From NCBI GenBank assembly GCA_009746045.1, contig RPFO01000004.1, forward strand, positions 1 to 64,000: a stretch of DNA of 64,000 nt. Reading direction: 5' to 3'. The DNA is from Mesostigma viride (Eukaryota; Streptophyta; Mesostigmatophyceae; Mesostigmatales; Mesostigmataceae). Numbering within the stretch: position 1 is the first letter of the stretch; every line of letters begins with the position of its first letter. Positions 32,617-43,032 of this stretch are shown here, piece after piece. The position numbers were made by a program, and so were the translations under genes. The notes under the pieces are model-generated. The model was not told where the DNA came from. It worked only from the letters and a program-made list of their open reading frames with translations, and searched no databases.

Positions 32617-33102
32617 CCCCAACCTCCAGGTTTATAGGTGACCTGGAACTTTACACAAGAGAAACATTACATGAGAACAACATGAGAATGACATGACATG
32701 ATTATGTTTTATTCAAGCATTATATAACCCAGAATGTGGCTCCCTGGCAACCATGTTCCACATGGTCACACAACCAGGTTCTTTATTAGCAACAGGTTGG
32801 AAACAAGCACTAGAAAACATATATACAGCAACCTGTAAGAACCAGCATTCGGGTTGCCCTTGCATGGCCTAACTGTTTGAGGCCAAAGGCGTCGACTTAA
32901 GTCCTGGCGACTCTTCTGAACCCCATGGGGAGGGCCAGGCATGATTCTCAGCTGGTAGGAGTGACATTCCACACCAACTCCTGTCCAGGAGGGTGTACCT
33001 AACCCTGAAGGACCGGCTGTCAACCAGTAAGCACCAGTCACCACTTGGTACTTTGGTCAAGCAGCCCACTGGGGACACCCAAGCTGAAGCAAGGCCTGGT
33101 CT

Positions 33103-36100
33103 CTATGGCCGCCCGTGTAAGGGGTCCATGAGCCCACGGAGCAGGGGGTACTGCCTCTCCGCCTTCTCCTCCAGCTTGGTGAGGGCATCTGCAGGGTTGT
33201 CCACACCAGGCACATGTTCAATGTGAGCTAGGTAGGACATCTCCTTGAGCAACAAGTAGTCAAGGTCCCTGCTCCTGGCCAGCTGCCTGTGCACAAATTG
33301 CACCATGCCCATGCTATCAGTCCTCACCAGTGTGTGCAGCTGCAACCTACAGGAAGCCACTTGACATAGCTGGTAGAAGAGCTCCCTCAAGTAAAGAGCA
33401 GTATGCAGCCCTTCACAGATTGCCCTGCACTCAGCAATATCACTGCTGGGTGTAACCCTGTTCTGCAACCGACTGTACCAGGTAACAAGTGAGGTGTGAT
33501 CTTGCTCCAGGGTAACTAATGCTGCTGCCCTGCCCCTGACCTCTGTGACCTTCCTATTATCCATAGAACTGTCCACATAGAGAACCATGTCAAGGGGCTT
33601 GTACAAATCCACAGGACCCAGTATAGAGGGGGAGACATCATGACAGCCTGCACCACACTCTCAGCACCCACCTCAACCAGCTGGGAATCAGTAAGTCGAC
33701 TCAAAACCAGCAAGTCAGGGGCACATATACTTGCAAGCCATGCCAGCATGCCCCTGATGGTAGCACACCTAGCCTGCGTGATGGGCTCCTGCAATGCATC
33801 TACAATCTGCTGTGGGTAGTCCTTACCACCCTCCATCCTGATGAACCACGAGCCCTTGGCTTGGAACAACGTAGCCTGCATGCCACAGAAGACCATAGGC
33901 TCATTCTCCACCATGTGCTGTATCTTACCCAGCTCAAACCGCTTCTGGATCTTAGCCAAGACAGCCTCAACCCAGTCTGGTGGACCTATGAGATGCAGGT
34001 CATCACCATGCAGTGAGGCAAAGACAGGAAGGCCATTGTGGGACCCTTGGAACAAACAGGGATCCACTGGAGACACAGAAAACCCACAAGTATTCTTCAA
34101 GAATTTCTCTAGGCTCTTTCTCCAGATAATGGGACTGGACCTGAGACCTTCCAACCCTTTCAGAATTCTCAGGTACCTGGCCTTTATCTCTGCTCTCCAT
34201 ACAGCAGGTACAGTCACAAAGAAAGGAGGGATATCTCTCCAAGTCTGCCTAGCCTGATCTTGGTCACCCTTGAGAAAAGCCCTCTTGAAATCAATCAGCA
34301 CAGAGCTATAGGGCACACCCTTAACCAGAAAAGACAGAAATATACACAGCAGAATCCTCCACGTGTCATGCAGCATCCCTGGAGTATAGAGCTCCTCATC
34401 TAACAACTGGCCAGTGCCATGATACTCGGTTACAACTGGTCTGACATGTGGCACCTGGACACCATCTACCTCCTTGAGCTTGAGGACAAACATCAATCTG
34501 AGCAGCTGGTGAACTTCTGGCAGCTCATCCACAGGTTCTGCACAGTTGGAAACTATCCACTCATGCCCAGAAGCAACAAAGCCAAGAGTCCATGCCTTAG
34601 CCATCTTGGGGCTTTGCATCATCTCGACTAGCTGGCGCCAGGGAATAGGACTGTGAGCAGCTATCTGGTACCTGTTTACCCCTAACTGCCGTGGATCAAA
34701 GGTGGTTGGGATTATCAACAGGTCCTCAGCTATGGGCTCCTGACCTTGAGGACCCTCAGCTGGCTGACTCCTAACAGCCTTCACCGCCACTGCAAGACCC
34801 TGGGAATAGTGATATCTTTCAAGGGGGAGGCTGCCCCTGCCTTCTAGTGCCAACTCATCAGAGGTCAAAGTAACCCCTGGCATGCACAAGAAGTTCTGAC
34901 CCAGAATGGCAGGCCCCTGATAGCCCTCTACCACACAGAACGTGGTGGGCACCCCTAAGATAGGCACACTCACTTCCCCAAGGATCTTCATGGACACCTT
35001 TCCTGAGAAATCAGACACAGCAAGGCAACTGGGATGGGACATCTGTAAGCCTACAGCATCCTCTTCCCTGATGACAGACACCTGTGAGTTGGTATCTACC
35101 TCCATTGTAGCTGCCCAGCACGACCCCCACCCCGTGAGCTTGGATACCTTGGGATCATGTTTGCTGCGCATGAGTGCTCGGATGACGTCCGCCATGAGAG
35201 GCCCCCGGGCCTTAGGTGGCTGCCCCGTCCCCTCTGGCCTTGTGACAGTTGCTTCAGCAGCCTCCTCCTGCTCGTCATCTTCCAGCAGGGACAGACCATC
35301 ATCCACCACCAGAGGATTGTTAGCTGCTGCTGCCTGGCTCTGGCCTGGCTCCTCAACCCAGCTGGGAGGGCCTGGCCCGTCTGCAGGCCAGATTGCATGT
35401 GGCCTTCTTTCCTTGACATGAGCCCAGGACAACCTGTACACGTGCCTTGGATCCTTTTCCAAAGCCACCAGGCAAGATCTGTTAGCTTCTTCCACACGAG
35501 TGACAACCCCATCCTGCCACTTCCCCCGCTTGCCTGGAATAGATGGTTCCTTCCACATCCTGACCTTCAGCCCCACCTGAGGCCTCAGCACATTCCAGTT
35601 CTTGTCCTTACGTCTCAGCTGGGCAAATAACCTATCTGCCTTCCTAAGACTGGCCTGCACCACGTTCTCAGGCAACAAGCTATACTGCAGGGCCAGGGGA
35701 GAGACAGCCACACCATCAAAGTAATAGTTAACCCTGTGGTTCAGCTGCTCTTCTATCCCCTTACACCAGGCTGCCCTCTCTAAGGCAGATGCCACAAGTG
35801 GCACTGACTCTGCTGCTAGCACCACTGTCTTCACTTCACGTATGGATCTCTCTACAGCCCCTTGCTGCCCATGACTCTCCCTGGGGACTACTACCAGCTT
35901 ACAAGGCAGCTGGTCCTGATGCTTGAGCAAACAGTCAAACTGCAAGTCTGCCTGCACACTCTTGCACACCCCAAAGCCTGGGATCAGGGCCTTCATACCC
36001 AACAACAAGTGGTGCTCCTGCATACCAGGCAGAACGTCTATCAGCCTGTATCTGCTGAACCTGTCCACCCCCCAATATATACAAGCCCCTGATATGCTGG

Positions 36101-36624
36101 ATATCCATCTGGATGTCGCCACGCTCCCTAGCAGGCTCCCTAGCATGGGACTGAGGTGGGTGAACAGCATTCTCCTGGCAACCACAGTTCTCAGCAGCAG
36201 CCTGGCAAGCCTCCCACAAAGGCTCCCTACCTAGCTTCCAAGCAAACATTGCTGCCTGCCCAGAATGCCCAAACATGTGATGCAACCTATGGCCAGCCTC
36301 AGCATAGCTCAGCACTCTGTCAGTACTGACCTGGCGAGACGTCTGAACCGTGTGTGGGGACACATGATCCACTCCTGAGGTTCCAGGGCTTCCCTGCAGG
36401 CCGTCCTGACGCCCCAAGTCAGGCCCTGCACCCTGGACCGCTCCAGGCCCTTCCAGCAAGGTCCCTTGGCCCTCCAGGCCAGCACCTGCTGGAGACCCAC
36501 CACCTGCATGAGGCATAGGGAATTCAGCTGCAGCATTGTTATTGCAATCCAGTGGAAGAACAACATCTTTACACCCTTGGTGCTGCACAAGGGGCACACC
36601 CCCGTCCTTATGTACATCCAGCAC
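33103..36624 (-). CDS. Element G Pol: integrase-protease-RT-RNase H, two frameshifts
   Basis: Read in three frames: 36624-35935 (linker, HHCC-like region HHMFGH...CGCQ and start of the integrase core, GDIQMDIQHI), 36185-33516 (rest of integrase, protease, RT) and 33612-33103 (RNase H). Integrase: VQADLQFD and GAVERSIREVK. Protease: MEVDTNSQVSVI with the active-site codons at 35096-35088, and AILGQNFL. RT: LIDFKRAFLKGD and HGDD at 34010-33999. RNase H: LYVDSSMD, DIAECRA, RTDSMG, DLDYLLL. Protease lies between integrase and RT, as in the other members. The shifts near 36070 and 33610 make this copy probably inactive. Confidence 0.88.
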
Positions 36625-36646
36625 ACCTTCCCCAAGGGGTGATTGA

Positions 36647-38020
36647 CTATTTACAGGGGATGATGTAGCTAGTCACTGCTGCCCAGACTGGCCCCTGCCC
36701 CAGCAGGCTTGGCCTTCCTGTCAGGACACTCACGACGCCAGTGACCTTCCTTGCCACACACAAAGCATGCTCCACCCTTCTTCCCAGACCCAGCCCCACC
36801 CTTGCCAGGCTTCCCCTGGCCTCCCTGAGGCTGCCCACCCTGCTTGCCCTGGTTGCCTTGAGCTTGGCCCTTGCCTTGCCCTTGGCCACCCTTACCCTGC
36901 TGACCACCAGCTTGCTGGCCCCAACCCCTCCTTGGGAACCTGCACCCTTGCCACCCTGAGCCCCCTGCCTCTGGCGCCTGAAGCGCTTACGCTTGTTGGG
37001 CCTTGCCCCATCACGGGCTGGGTACCCGGGGACATCACCTTGGCCCTGCACAGCGGAGGTGGCATTGCTGCCATGGGACTGGATAGCCTTGCAGGCAGGA
37101 TCTGGCTTCCTTATGCTGAGGATTACAAGCTCCAGAGCACGCAAGGAGCCATCAGTCTGGTTAAGAAACATGCGGGCACCGTTCCTCCCATCCACACTCA
37201 AACCCATACGGTCCAGGAAATAGTCTGCCAAGGCCCTATCTGTGACCAGGAAGCCATACTTGGCCCCCTTGTCCCTGATACGGTTGAGCCTAGCCCATTC
37301 CTCTGCCACAGGGCCCACTATCTCAAAGGTGTCATACTGATGCTTATAGTAGTTGGTGAGGTTGAGAACCTTGTCAGAGAACTCCTCCCTCAACCCATCC
37401 AGGAACTGTGCCCAGGTTAGCTTATCCTTGACAGCAGTCCTAGCCTTCTCCCTGACACGCTCTGACGAGTCCCTGTTGCACGTGGACGAGTGAAACACTT
37501 GCACTAGGTTGACAGTGGGGTCCACGGAGAACACAACAAGCTCCATGTCCTCTAGCCACTTGTCCAAAGCTTCCTGTGCTAGTGGTGGGTTAAGAGGCTT
37601 TTGTCCATTCATAACAGTGACAGCACTCATGTGAGGTCTCGACCCTGGCAGCGCCTTCACTGGCTCCACCACAGCGGGTGTCACAACAACAGCACCACTT
37701 GGTCCAGCAGGCACAGGGGAGAGCACATCCACATGAGGCCTCTTACCATTGCCGTCAGCGGAGGGGTCCCTCTTACGCTTCTCCACGGCAGGTTGCCCAT
37801 TCGCCACCGTTATTGCATCAGATGCCCAGCGCCCGCGCCTTGCGCGCCTCCTCCACCGAGTCTTCGTGTCGCCTCTTGCTCCCTGGTCGCTTTCCCCCAT
37901 CGCCGTCGCTGGCTGGGATCGCCTCTCCCACCAGCGCTCCTTGCCCTTCCCAGGCTCCTGGCTCTCTCCAGCCGGTGCCTCCTCGCCCTTGTCGCCGTCG
38001 CCCGGTTTGCCACGAGGCAT
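36647..38020 (-). CDS. Element G Gag with CCHC knuckle
   Basis: Start chosen at the ATG ending at 38020 (MPRGKPGDGDKGEE). The same frame is open upstream into the pre-gag protein, so a fusion is possible. After a charged N-terminal region the capsid reads LDKWLEDMELVVFSVDPTVN and DYFLDRMGLSVDGRNGARMF, nearly the same as H. A frameshift close to the C terminus hides the knuckle, which in the adjoining frame reads CFVCGKEGHWRREC (about 36766-36725). The C-terminal part is Gly, Gln and Lys rich. Confidence 0.83.
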   Translation of the reverse strand: MPRGKPGDGDKGEEAPAGESQEPGKGKERWWERRSQPATAMGESDQGARGDTKTRWRRRARRGRWASDAITVANGQPAVEKRKRDPSADGNGKRPHVDVLSPVPAGPSGAVVVTPAVVEPVKALPGSRPHMSAVTVMNGQKPLNPPLAQEALDKWLEDMELVVFSVDPTVNLVQVFHSSTCNRDSSERVREKARTAVKDKLTWAQFLDGLREEFSDKVLNLTNYYKHQYDTFEIVGPVAEEWARLNRIRDKGAKYGFLVTDRALADYFLDRMGLSVDGRNGARMFLNQTDGSLRALELVILSIRKPDPACKAIQSHGSNATSAVQGQGDVPGYPARDGARPNKRKRFRRQRQGAQGGKGAGSQGGVGASKLVVSRVRVAKGKARAKLKATRASRVGSLREARGSLARVGLGLGRRVEHALCVARKVTGVVSVLTGRPSLLGQGPVWAAVTSYIIPCK

Positions 38021-39256
38021 TATATACAAGTGGGGACACAACAATAAAGGCGAAGGAAAAGGAAGAACTGACTCAAGCACTGGTGTCGCTGGGGATGCCG
38101 TGGGCACCGTCCCAGCTACTGACTCAGCACCTGCTTGGTTCGCTGCCTCCAGCTCTCGCTCTTGAGCAGTGGCTGCGATGGGCGTCTCTGGCCGCTCCTC
38201 GTCGCTGCCAGCGGCGTCCTCCCCGTCGGCGTAGGGTCCTAGCACTCTGCTAACGGGTCGCCCGTCTGCAGATTTCTCCACTGGGATCCGGGGCTCGCTC
38301 CCACTCGAGCGATCCCACTCAAGTTTCACCCACCGCGTTCCACCACCCCGCTTGTCGTTGCAGGCCCCACGACCACCGTAGTCGTGTTCGGGCTCTTGCG
38401 GGACGTGCAGCTCAGCACGACGTCGTGCAGCGTACCCTTCTACGGTACCGTCGCCTTGTCTATCTGCTGAGATGAACGTTCGATGATCCCCTCTGGCTGA
38501 TCAACGAATTGGTAATGGAAGTCTTCTGGCGTTACCTCCCGACCCGTGATGACCTCGACCACTGGATCGTGTGCTTCTGGTTCCGCCGCCCGCGGTGTGT
38601 CGAGTGTTGACCAAATCCCAAATGGTCGTGTGGTTATCACCCACCGGTCTGCGTTGCCTCGTGACTCCTGCAAAAGAATGTTCACGAGGTGTTCGCACGT
38701 TTGGGAAACCACCTCTGCCGTCGACCAGCCAGGGTTGTCGACCTCGCGCGCCTGCGCTTGCCTGATCACGTCCGGGACTTCAACTCCCGCGCCCAGCACA
38801 GAAGTTGCCACCTGATGGTTGAACAGTCGCTCTGCTCCCAGTCCAATGGCCACTATCTGGCCCAGTGCCTCCCGCGCCAAATCCAGCTGCGACACGGTCA
38901 CGTGCCCGCCCTGGTGAGCCACCTCCAGACCGTAAATCGTCGAGGACAGCTCGTCCCTAGCGACACAAACTTTTCGACGGCCTCTCGCGACAATTCGCCG
39001 GGAGCTGTCGAAGCCTCAATCTGCATCACAATGGGGTCGCTCGCTGCCGGCCCTGCTGCAGTTCCACAAACTGCCACCCAACCTTTCTTCGCCAACCCCT
39101 TGCCAGGTACGCCGCCTGGACGAAGGTCGATGCGGTGCTCGGATGAGCGTAGGGATGAAAAGGTCGTGTTCGCTCCGGGGCTCCTACCCGAAGCTGCGGC
39201 TGCGAGCTTTGGCTTTGCGAAGGCTCAATGGCCCGCTCCGTCGGCACGTTGGACAT
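38021..39256 (-). pseudogene. Conserved pre-gag protein of element G, frameshifted
   Basis: Begins at the ATG ending at 39256, 26 bases inside the 5' LTR. Pieces in several frames match H's pre-gag ORF in order: STFVQAAYLARG; LDLAREALGQIVA...LFNHQVATSVLGAG; LLQESRGNADRWVITTRPFG; TPEDFHYQFVDQPEG; GGTRWVKLEWDRSS; and DGRPVSRVLG. The conserved order and Lys/Asp/Trp positions across frame breaks argue that it was a real protein of about 370 residues. Its C-terminal part is in frame with gag and may have been fused to it. No known domain is recognised. Confidence 0.7.
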
Positions 39257-39282
39257 GAAGATGGAAAGGAGACAATAATAGG

Positions 39283-39881
39283 AGTTAGAAAGAGCTCCCA
39301 ACGTATGTGAGCTCTTGGTCTTTCACAGCACGGCTTAGCCAATGTTGCAAGGCAGCAACCTTAAATCTATGCACCAGGCCACGACCGCAGTGGGCACTTC
39401 CACGACCAAGGTGGCACCCACGGCTCGTGCTTTCCGAGATAGCTGGTCATCCCCCATGACCAAGCTATATCCTTTGTGTTGTTCCTCGTTCCCATCGGCG
39501 TGACGAGGCACGTGCAGGCGTGCAAGCAAATCCACAACGTCCACTGGCATCAGTGCAGAGCCAGGACGCACTGGATTTGCCTAGACTCTGCAACCTAGGA
39601 AGTACAGGACCTGTCACAGGCCTGCAAGGTCTAGTATCCTTGCAGCCCTGTGCCAGTTCCAGTACCCCACCAGTCACAGGCTGCTGCTCCTCCTGGACTA
39701 CGTGGACCACAGTCACGTGATAGACAGGCTAAGCCTGTGCAGGGACGTCCTGCCACGTGTCCTGTCCGCTGTACCAGAGGACTGCACCCTAGTCGGCCAC
39801 GGATGGCTAGGACTTCGGGACTTCATATCTTTCTTGTCCCTTGTCTGTTTCAGGCGGTCAGCACGGCGTTGGAAAGGTCTT
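39283..39881 (-). repeat. Element G 5' LTR, inner part
   Basis: Pairs with 31455-32050. It is broken by I after GTCTT (39877-39881). The remaining 51 bases of the LTR are at 46046-46096. Confidence 0.92.
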
Positions 39882-40226
39882 AGTTGAGTAACTCTAGAGC
39901 CCTAGGATCTGGCTCTAAGTTCCCCATGTCCGTCCGCACGCCTTCCGCTAGCGTCCGCTAAGCCGCCGGCTATAATCCGGCGGTCCGATGCGGTCGACCG
40001 GTCTAAGGGCGGCGCCTAGGGCCGGCGCCACCTAGGCCCCAGTCCGGGGCCTTATCCGGGTCGGTACGGACAGCTAGTTTGTCCCACGGTTACGGCTAAC
40101 CGGATAGGGTTTGCTGGCTAAGACATAAACCAGTGGTGGGCCAGCTCCGACAGCAGTTCTCTGTGTTCACCTTATCCCAAGCTCAACGTGACCGACCGCC
40201 ATAGCTGAGCCGGTCGGGCTTTAACT
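39882..40226 (+). repeat. Element I left LTR
   Basis: 345 bp, AGTTGAGTAACTC...GGCTTTAACT. Very GC-rich in the middle (GGCGGCGCC...GGCGCCACC). Pairs with 45696-46040. Confidence 0.95.
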
Positions 40227-40238
40227 TGTATTCATAAA
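40227..40238 (+). promoter_or_regulatory. Element I primer-binding position (non-TGG)
   Basis: TGTATTCATAAA directly follows the 5' LTR. It is perfectly complementary over 12 bases to 45344-45355 in the same element's 3' untranslated region, and it lacks the TGG expected for tRNA 3'-end priming. It lies only 8 bases before the gag ATG. Confidence 0.65.
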
Positions 40239-40245
40239 AATCCCG

Positions 40246-43032
40246 ATGGCTTCCGGTACACGGAGCCGCACGGGCGAACACACAGATACGCCAAGTGGCG
40301 AGGCCGCAGGGACCGTCCTGCCACGCTTTAGTGCGGACGAGGCCACGAGGTTGATGCAAACCCTCGTGGCGCAACCTGAACTGGCCAAGCAGTTCAAGCA
40401 TCTGATGCTTGCTGCTGACGATGCACTGAATCGCGGCCCTCTCAAGCAAACGGAGGTGCCCGCGGATCTACCTGCCGACTATACGGCGGACGACGCAGCA
40501 GATTTTCTAGCTGCTCTCAAGCGTCTGCGCGATGGACGCGCAGACAAAGATTCGGAGCTGATTGGCAAGTTCCGTGCAGTATTCTGCAGTACAACAAAGC
40601 ACCCAAACATTGCCAATCTAGTTCGCATTGCGGACGACAACAAACAAACCTGGGAAGTTTTTTACAACGGTCTAGATGCCCACTTGTCGCGGTCTAAGGA
40701 AGAGGCCGACGAGCAAGCCTTCAACGACTTCGAGGGCTATGCAGTTAATAAGGCAAATTTGCCCGGGGCTGCACGTGATTTCCAGGTCTTCGTGCACAAG
40801 CACAAGCTGCTAGATACTCTCAAGCCCATTTTCCTGTGCAATCGATTTCTCAAGAAATGCGACCTGTCGTCGGATGTGCATCTGACCATAGCGACGGAAC
40901 TCAAAAAGAAGAGTGCCGTCAGTTTCGACGAGGGCATGCTGTATTTGATCTCATGCTGCTTCAAGAGTGCGCAGTCCAAGCCGGCTGCCTCGGCTGCTCT
41001 GCCATCCCTGCGCAAGGTGGATGCCGGCGCGTCTTCTTCTTCAGGCGCAGAGGCTCCAATTACGCGGTCGGAGCTTACGGCCATCCTGAAAAAGGTCGTC
41101 GGCCACGGCAACAACGGGGGCCAGCGAGGGCGCAAGCGCGGGCATGGTGGCGACGCCAAGCAGGGTGATAATCCCCCGGCCAAGCGGCAGCAGGGGGCGT
41201 CTACTGACCGCAAGCAACGCTGTGAGCGCTGCTTCGGACGTCGCCATGTCCGGGATGACTGCCGAGTTCGCCCGGACCTGGAGCTCGAGGACAACCTTTG
41301 CCGCAAGTGCCACGACGTTCTGCGTGGTCACAGCGTGGAGGCGTGCAAGGCCAAGCGCATCGTCGTCCACGGCACACGCGAGGAGTGGGCAGAGCGACGG
41401 GCAGCACGAAAGTCAGGTGAGAGCACGCTCGATACCCCTTCTTTTGCTCAATGCGTCACGCTGAACCGGGCCGTCGTAGAGCCTGACGTCGTTCCTAAAA
41501 GCAACGTGACTGCATCCTCTGTCTCATTCCGTGATGTGCTCACGCAATCCGTTGATGCTGCTCTGGCTCTGTCGCGCCAGGATCACGTGCTTCCTGAGCA
41601 CGGGTCTACAATGCGTGACCTAAGCAATGTGGTGTCTTCTAGGTCGGGTGTGTACAACGCCGAGCGACCAAGCACTACTGCAGCACCCCAGCTAGATACT
41701 GGGGCGGTTGGGCCTATGAGGAATGTTGTGACAGTGCAAGAGAATGCTGGGCGGGCAGATGTTCTCGGTACACACCACCCTAGTGTGGATCTTCACATTG
41801 GCAAGGTGCTCACACGGGCGGCCTTTCGTGCAGCCTCTGAAGCTGCCCAGTTAGCCAATGTCACTACCCCAGTAGTCACCCCACCTGTTGAGAATCCTGA
41901 CAATGCCACTGCACCTCAGGCTGTCACCCTGAAACTGTTAGCATACCAGATGCACCGTGCATACGGGCATGAGGCCCAAGCCGAGGTAGAGGGGGCACAC
42001 ATGTTGGGGGCACCTTTATACAACGAGCTGAAGAATGTGCGTGCTCAGTGTCCTGCCTGCATCAAGATCAGGAAGAAGTCGCGTAGGCGGCATGCCAAGA
42101 CTCCACCCTTGGAGCGAGGGTACCTTGTGGGGGATGTCATGCACATGGAAGGGGGGGACACCTATTTCATAGTCAAGGATAGGTTCAGCAAGGCCACCTA
42201 CATTGAGCCGCTGCCTCACATGTTTGAGGCTGACCTGCACAGGGCTATCAAGATCAGCCTGGCTTTCTTTCATCCCGTAGTGGAGCTCATGCTAGACCAG
42301 CAGTTCCGCTGTGTGCAAGGTTTGCCGGGGATGGAGGCCGTGGTCATCGTGGGGCGTGAGGATCACGGCAATATGGGCATGATAGATCGCACTGTAAGCT
42401 ATGTCAAGACTGTGGCAGCCAAGCGACAGGATAACCCACATGGCAAATCCTACGCGGTCAAGACGGCGTGGTGCAAGGAGCTCATGCATGTGTGCAACCA
42501 TAGGCACGTGCTTGATGTCAAGGGCTTTGGGCTAGTCACGCCTCGGGGGCTGTCAGCGGGCACCTACTCACCCGAGGTAGTAGAGGCATACCAACAGCAT
42601 CTACAGGATACCGCCGCCAAGCTGCGGCTCAAGGATGCCACGCTGCCTGATTTGTCTAGCGCTTTTGAGGTCGGGCAGTTGGTCATGTTCCACAAGGAGA
42701 GCTCGCCCAGCGGCAAACGGGGCACCATGCAGGGGCCTGGGGCCATCACAAAGTTAGACTGGCCGCTGCGGGTCATAGACATAGAGTGGAATGATCGGGT
42801 GTATAGGGTACCATGGGCATCGGTGGCAGGCTATAAGCAAGGGGATAGCATGGAGAGTGAGCTGGCAGCCAACAGGGCACTGGGGTGGGTAGTGAAGGAT
42901 AATGCGCCTGTCGTAGCATCTGAGGTGGTACCCCACGGGTCGCTCCCAGGGGCAGACACAGCTACACCCCCCCCTCCCCTGGGCCCCAATATGACCCCGT
43001 GGATGGGTGGGATGAGGATGGGGTGGGTTTGA
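40246..43032 (+). CDS. Element I Gag-integrase polyprotein
   Basis: 928 aa from ATG 40246. Residues 1-300: helical capsid region. From 326: two Cys-His knuckles, CERCFGRRHVRDDC and CRKCHDVLRGHSVEAC. Around 565-620: HHCC-like HRAYGHEA...CPACIKIRKK. Integrase core: GDVMHMEGG (D630), LMLDQQF (D684), then GMIDR, where the usual catalytic Glu is Asp (residue 714). G, H, D and J have Glu there. Whether Asp works is unknown. A basic C-terminal domain follows (VMFHKESSPSGKRGTM). The stop is at 43030-43032, and the next ORF overlaps in the -1 frame. Confidence 0.9.
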   Translation: MASGTRSRTGEHTDTPSGEAAGTVLPRFSADEATRLMQTLVAQPELAKQFKHLMLAADDALNRGPLKQTEVPADLPADYTADDAADFLAALKRLRDGRADKDSELIGKFRAVFCSTTKHPNIANLVRIADDNKQTWEVFYNGLDAHLSRSKEEADEQAFNDFEGYAVNKANLPGAARDFQVFVHKHKLLDTLKPIFLCNRFLKKCDLSSDVHLTIATELKKKSAVSFDEGMLYLISCCFKSAQSKPAASAALPSLRKVDAGASSSSGAEAPITRSELTAILKKVVGHGNNGGQRGRKRGHGGDAKQGDNPPAKRQQGASTDRKQRCERCFGRRHVRDDCRVRPDLELEDNLCRKCHDVLRGHSVEACKAKRIVVHGTREEWAERRAARKSGESTLDTPSFAQCVTLNRAVVEPDVVPKSNVTASSVSFRDVLTQSVDAALALSRQDHVLPEHGSTMRDLSNVVSSRSGVYNAERPSTTAAPQLDTGAVGPMRNVVTVQENAGRADVLGTHHPSVDLHIGKVLTRAAFRAASEAAQLANVTTPVVTPPVENPDNATAPQAVTLKLLAYQMHRAYGHEAQAEVEGAHMLGAPLYNELKNVRAQCPACIKIRKKSRRRHAKTPPLERGYLVGDVMHMEGGDTYFIVKDRFSKATYIEPLPHMFEADLHRAIKISLAFFHPVVELMLDQQFRCVQGLPGMEAVVIVGREDHGNMGMIDRTVSYVKTVAAKRQDNPHGKSYAVKTAWCKELMHVCNHRHVLDVKGFGLVTPRGLSAGTYSPEVVEAYQQHLQDTAAKLRLKDATLPDLSSAFEVGQLVMFHKESSPSGKRGTMQGPGAITKLDWPLRVIDIEWNDRVYRVPWASVAGYKQGDSMESELAANRALGWVVKDNAPVVASEVVPHGSLPGADTATPPPPLGPNMTPWMGGMRMGWV

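Larger units (their letters stand above)
32097..33102 (-). other. Element G 3' untranslated region with primer-like module
   Basis: No gene in these 1006 bases. Sense order after pol: two AATAAA signals (about 32775 and 32706) in a stretch conserved with H (GGTTGTGTGACCATGT), T-arm-like hairpin (32600-32616), twin CGGGCGCC boxes (32447-32469), the primer-position complement (32410-32418) and a purine tract (32097-32117, AAAAGAAGAAAGGG). The stretch 32395-32437 resembles the inner end of the element's own LTR (GTGAG-TTC-TG-TCTTTCACAG spacing), perhaps an old partial duplication. Confidence 0.65.
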
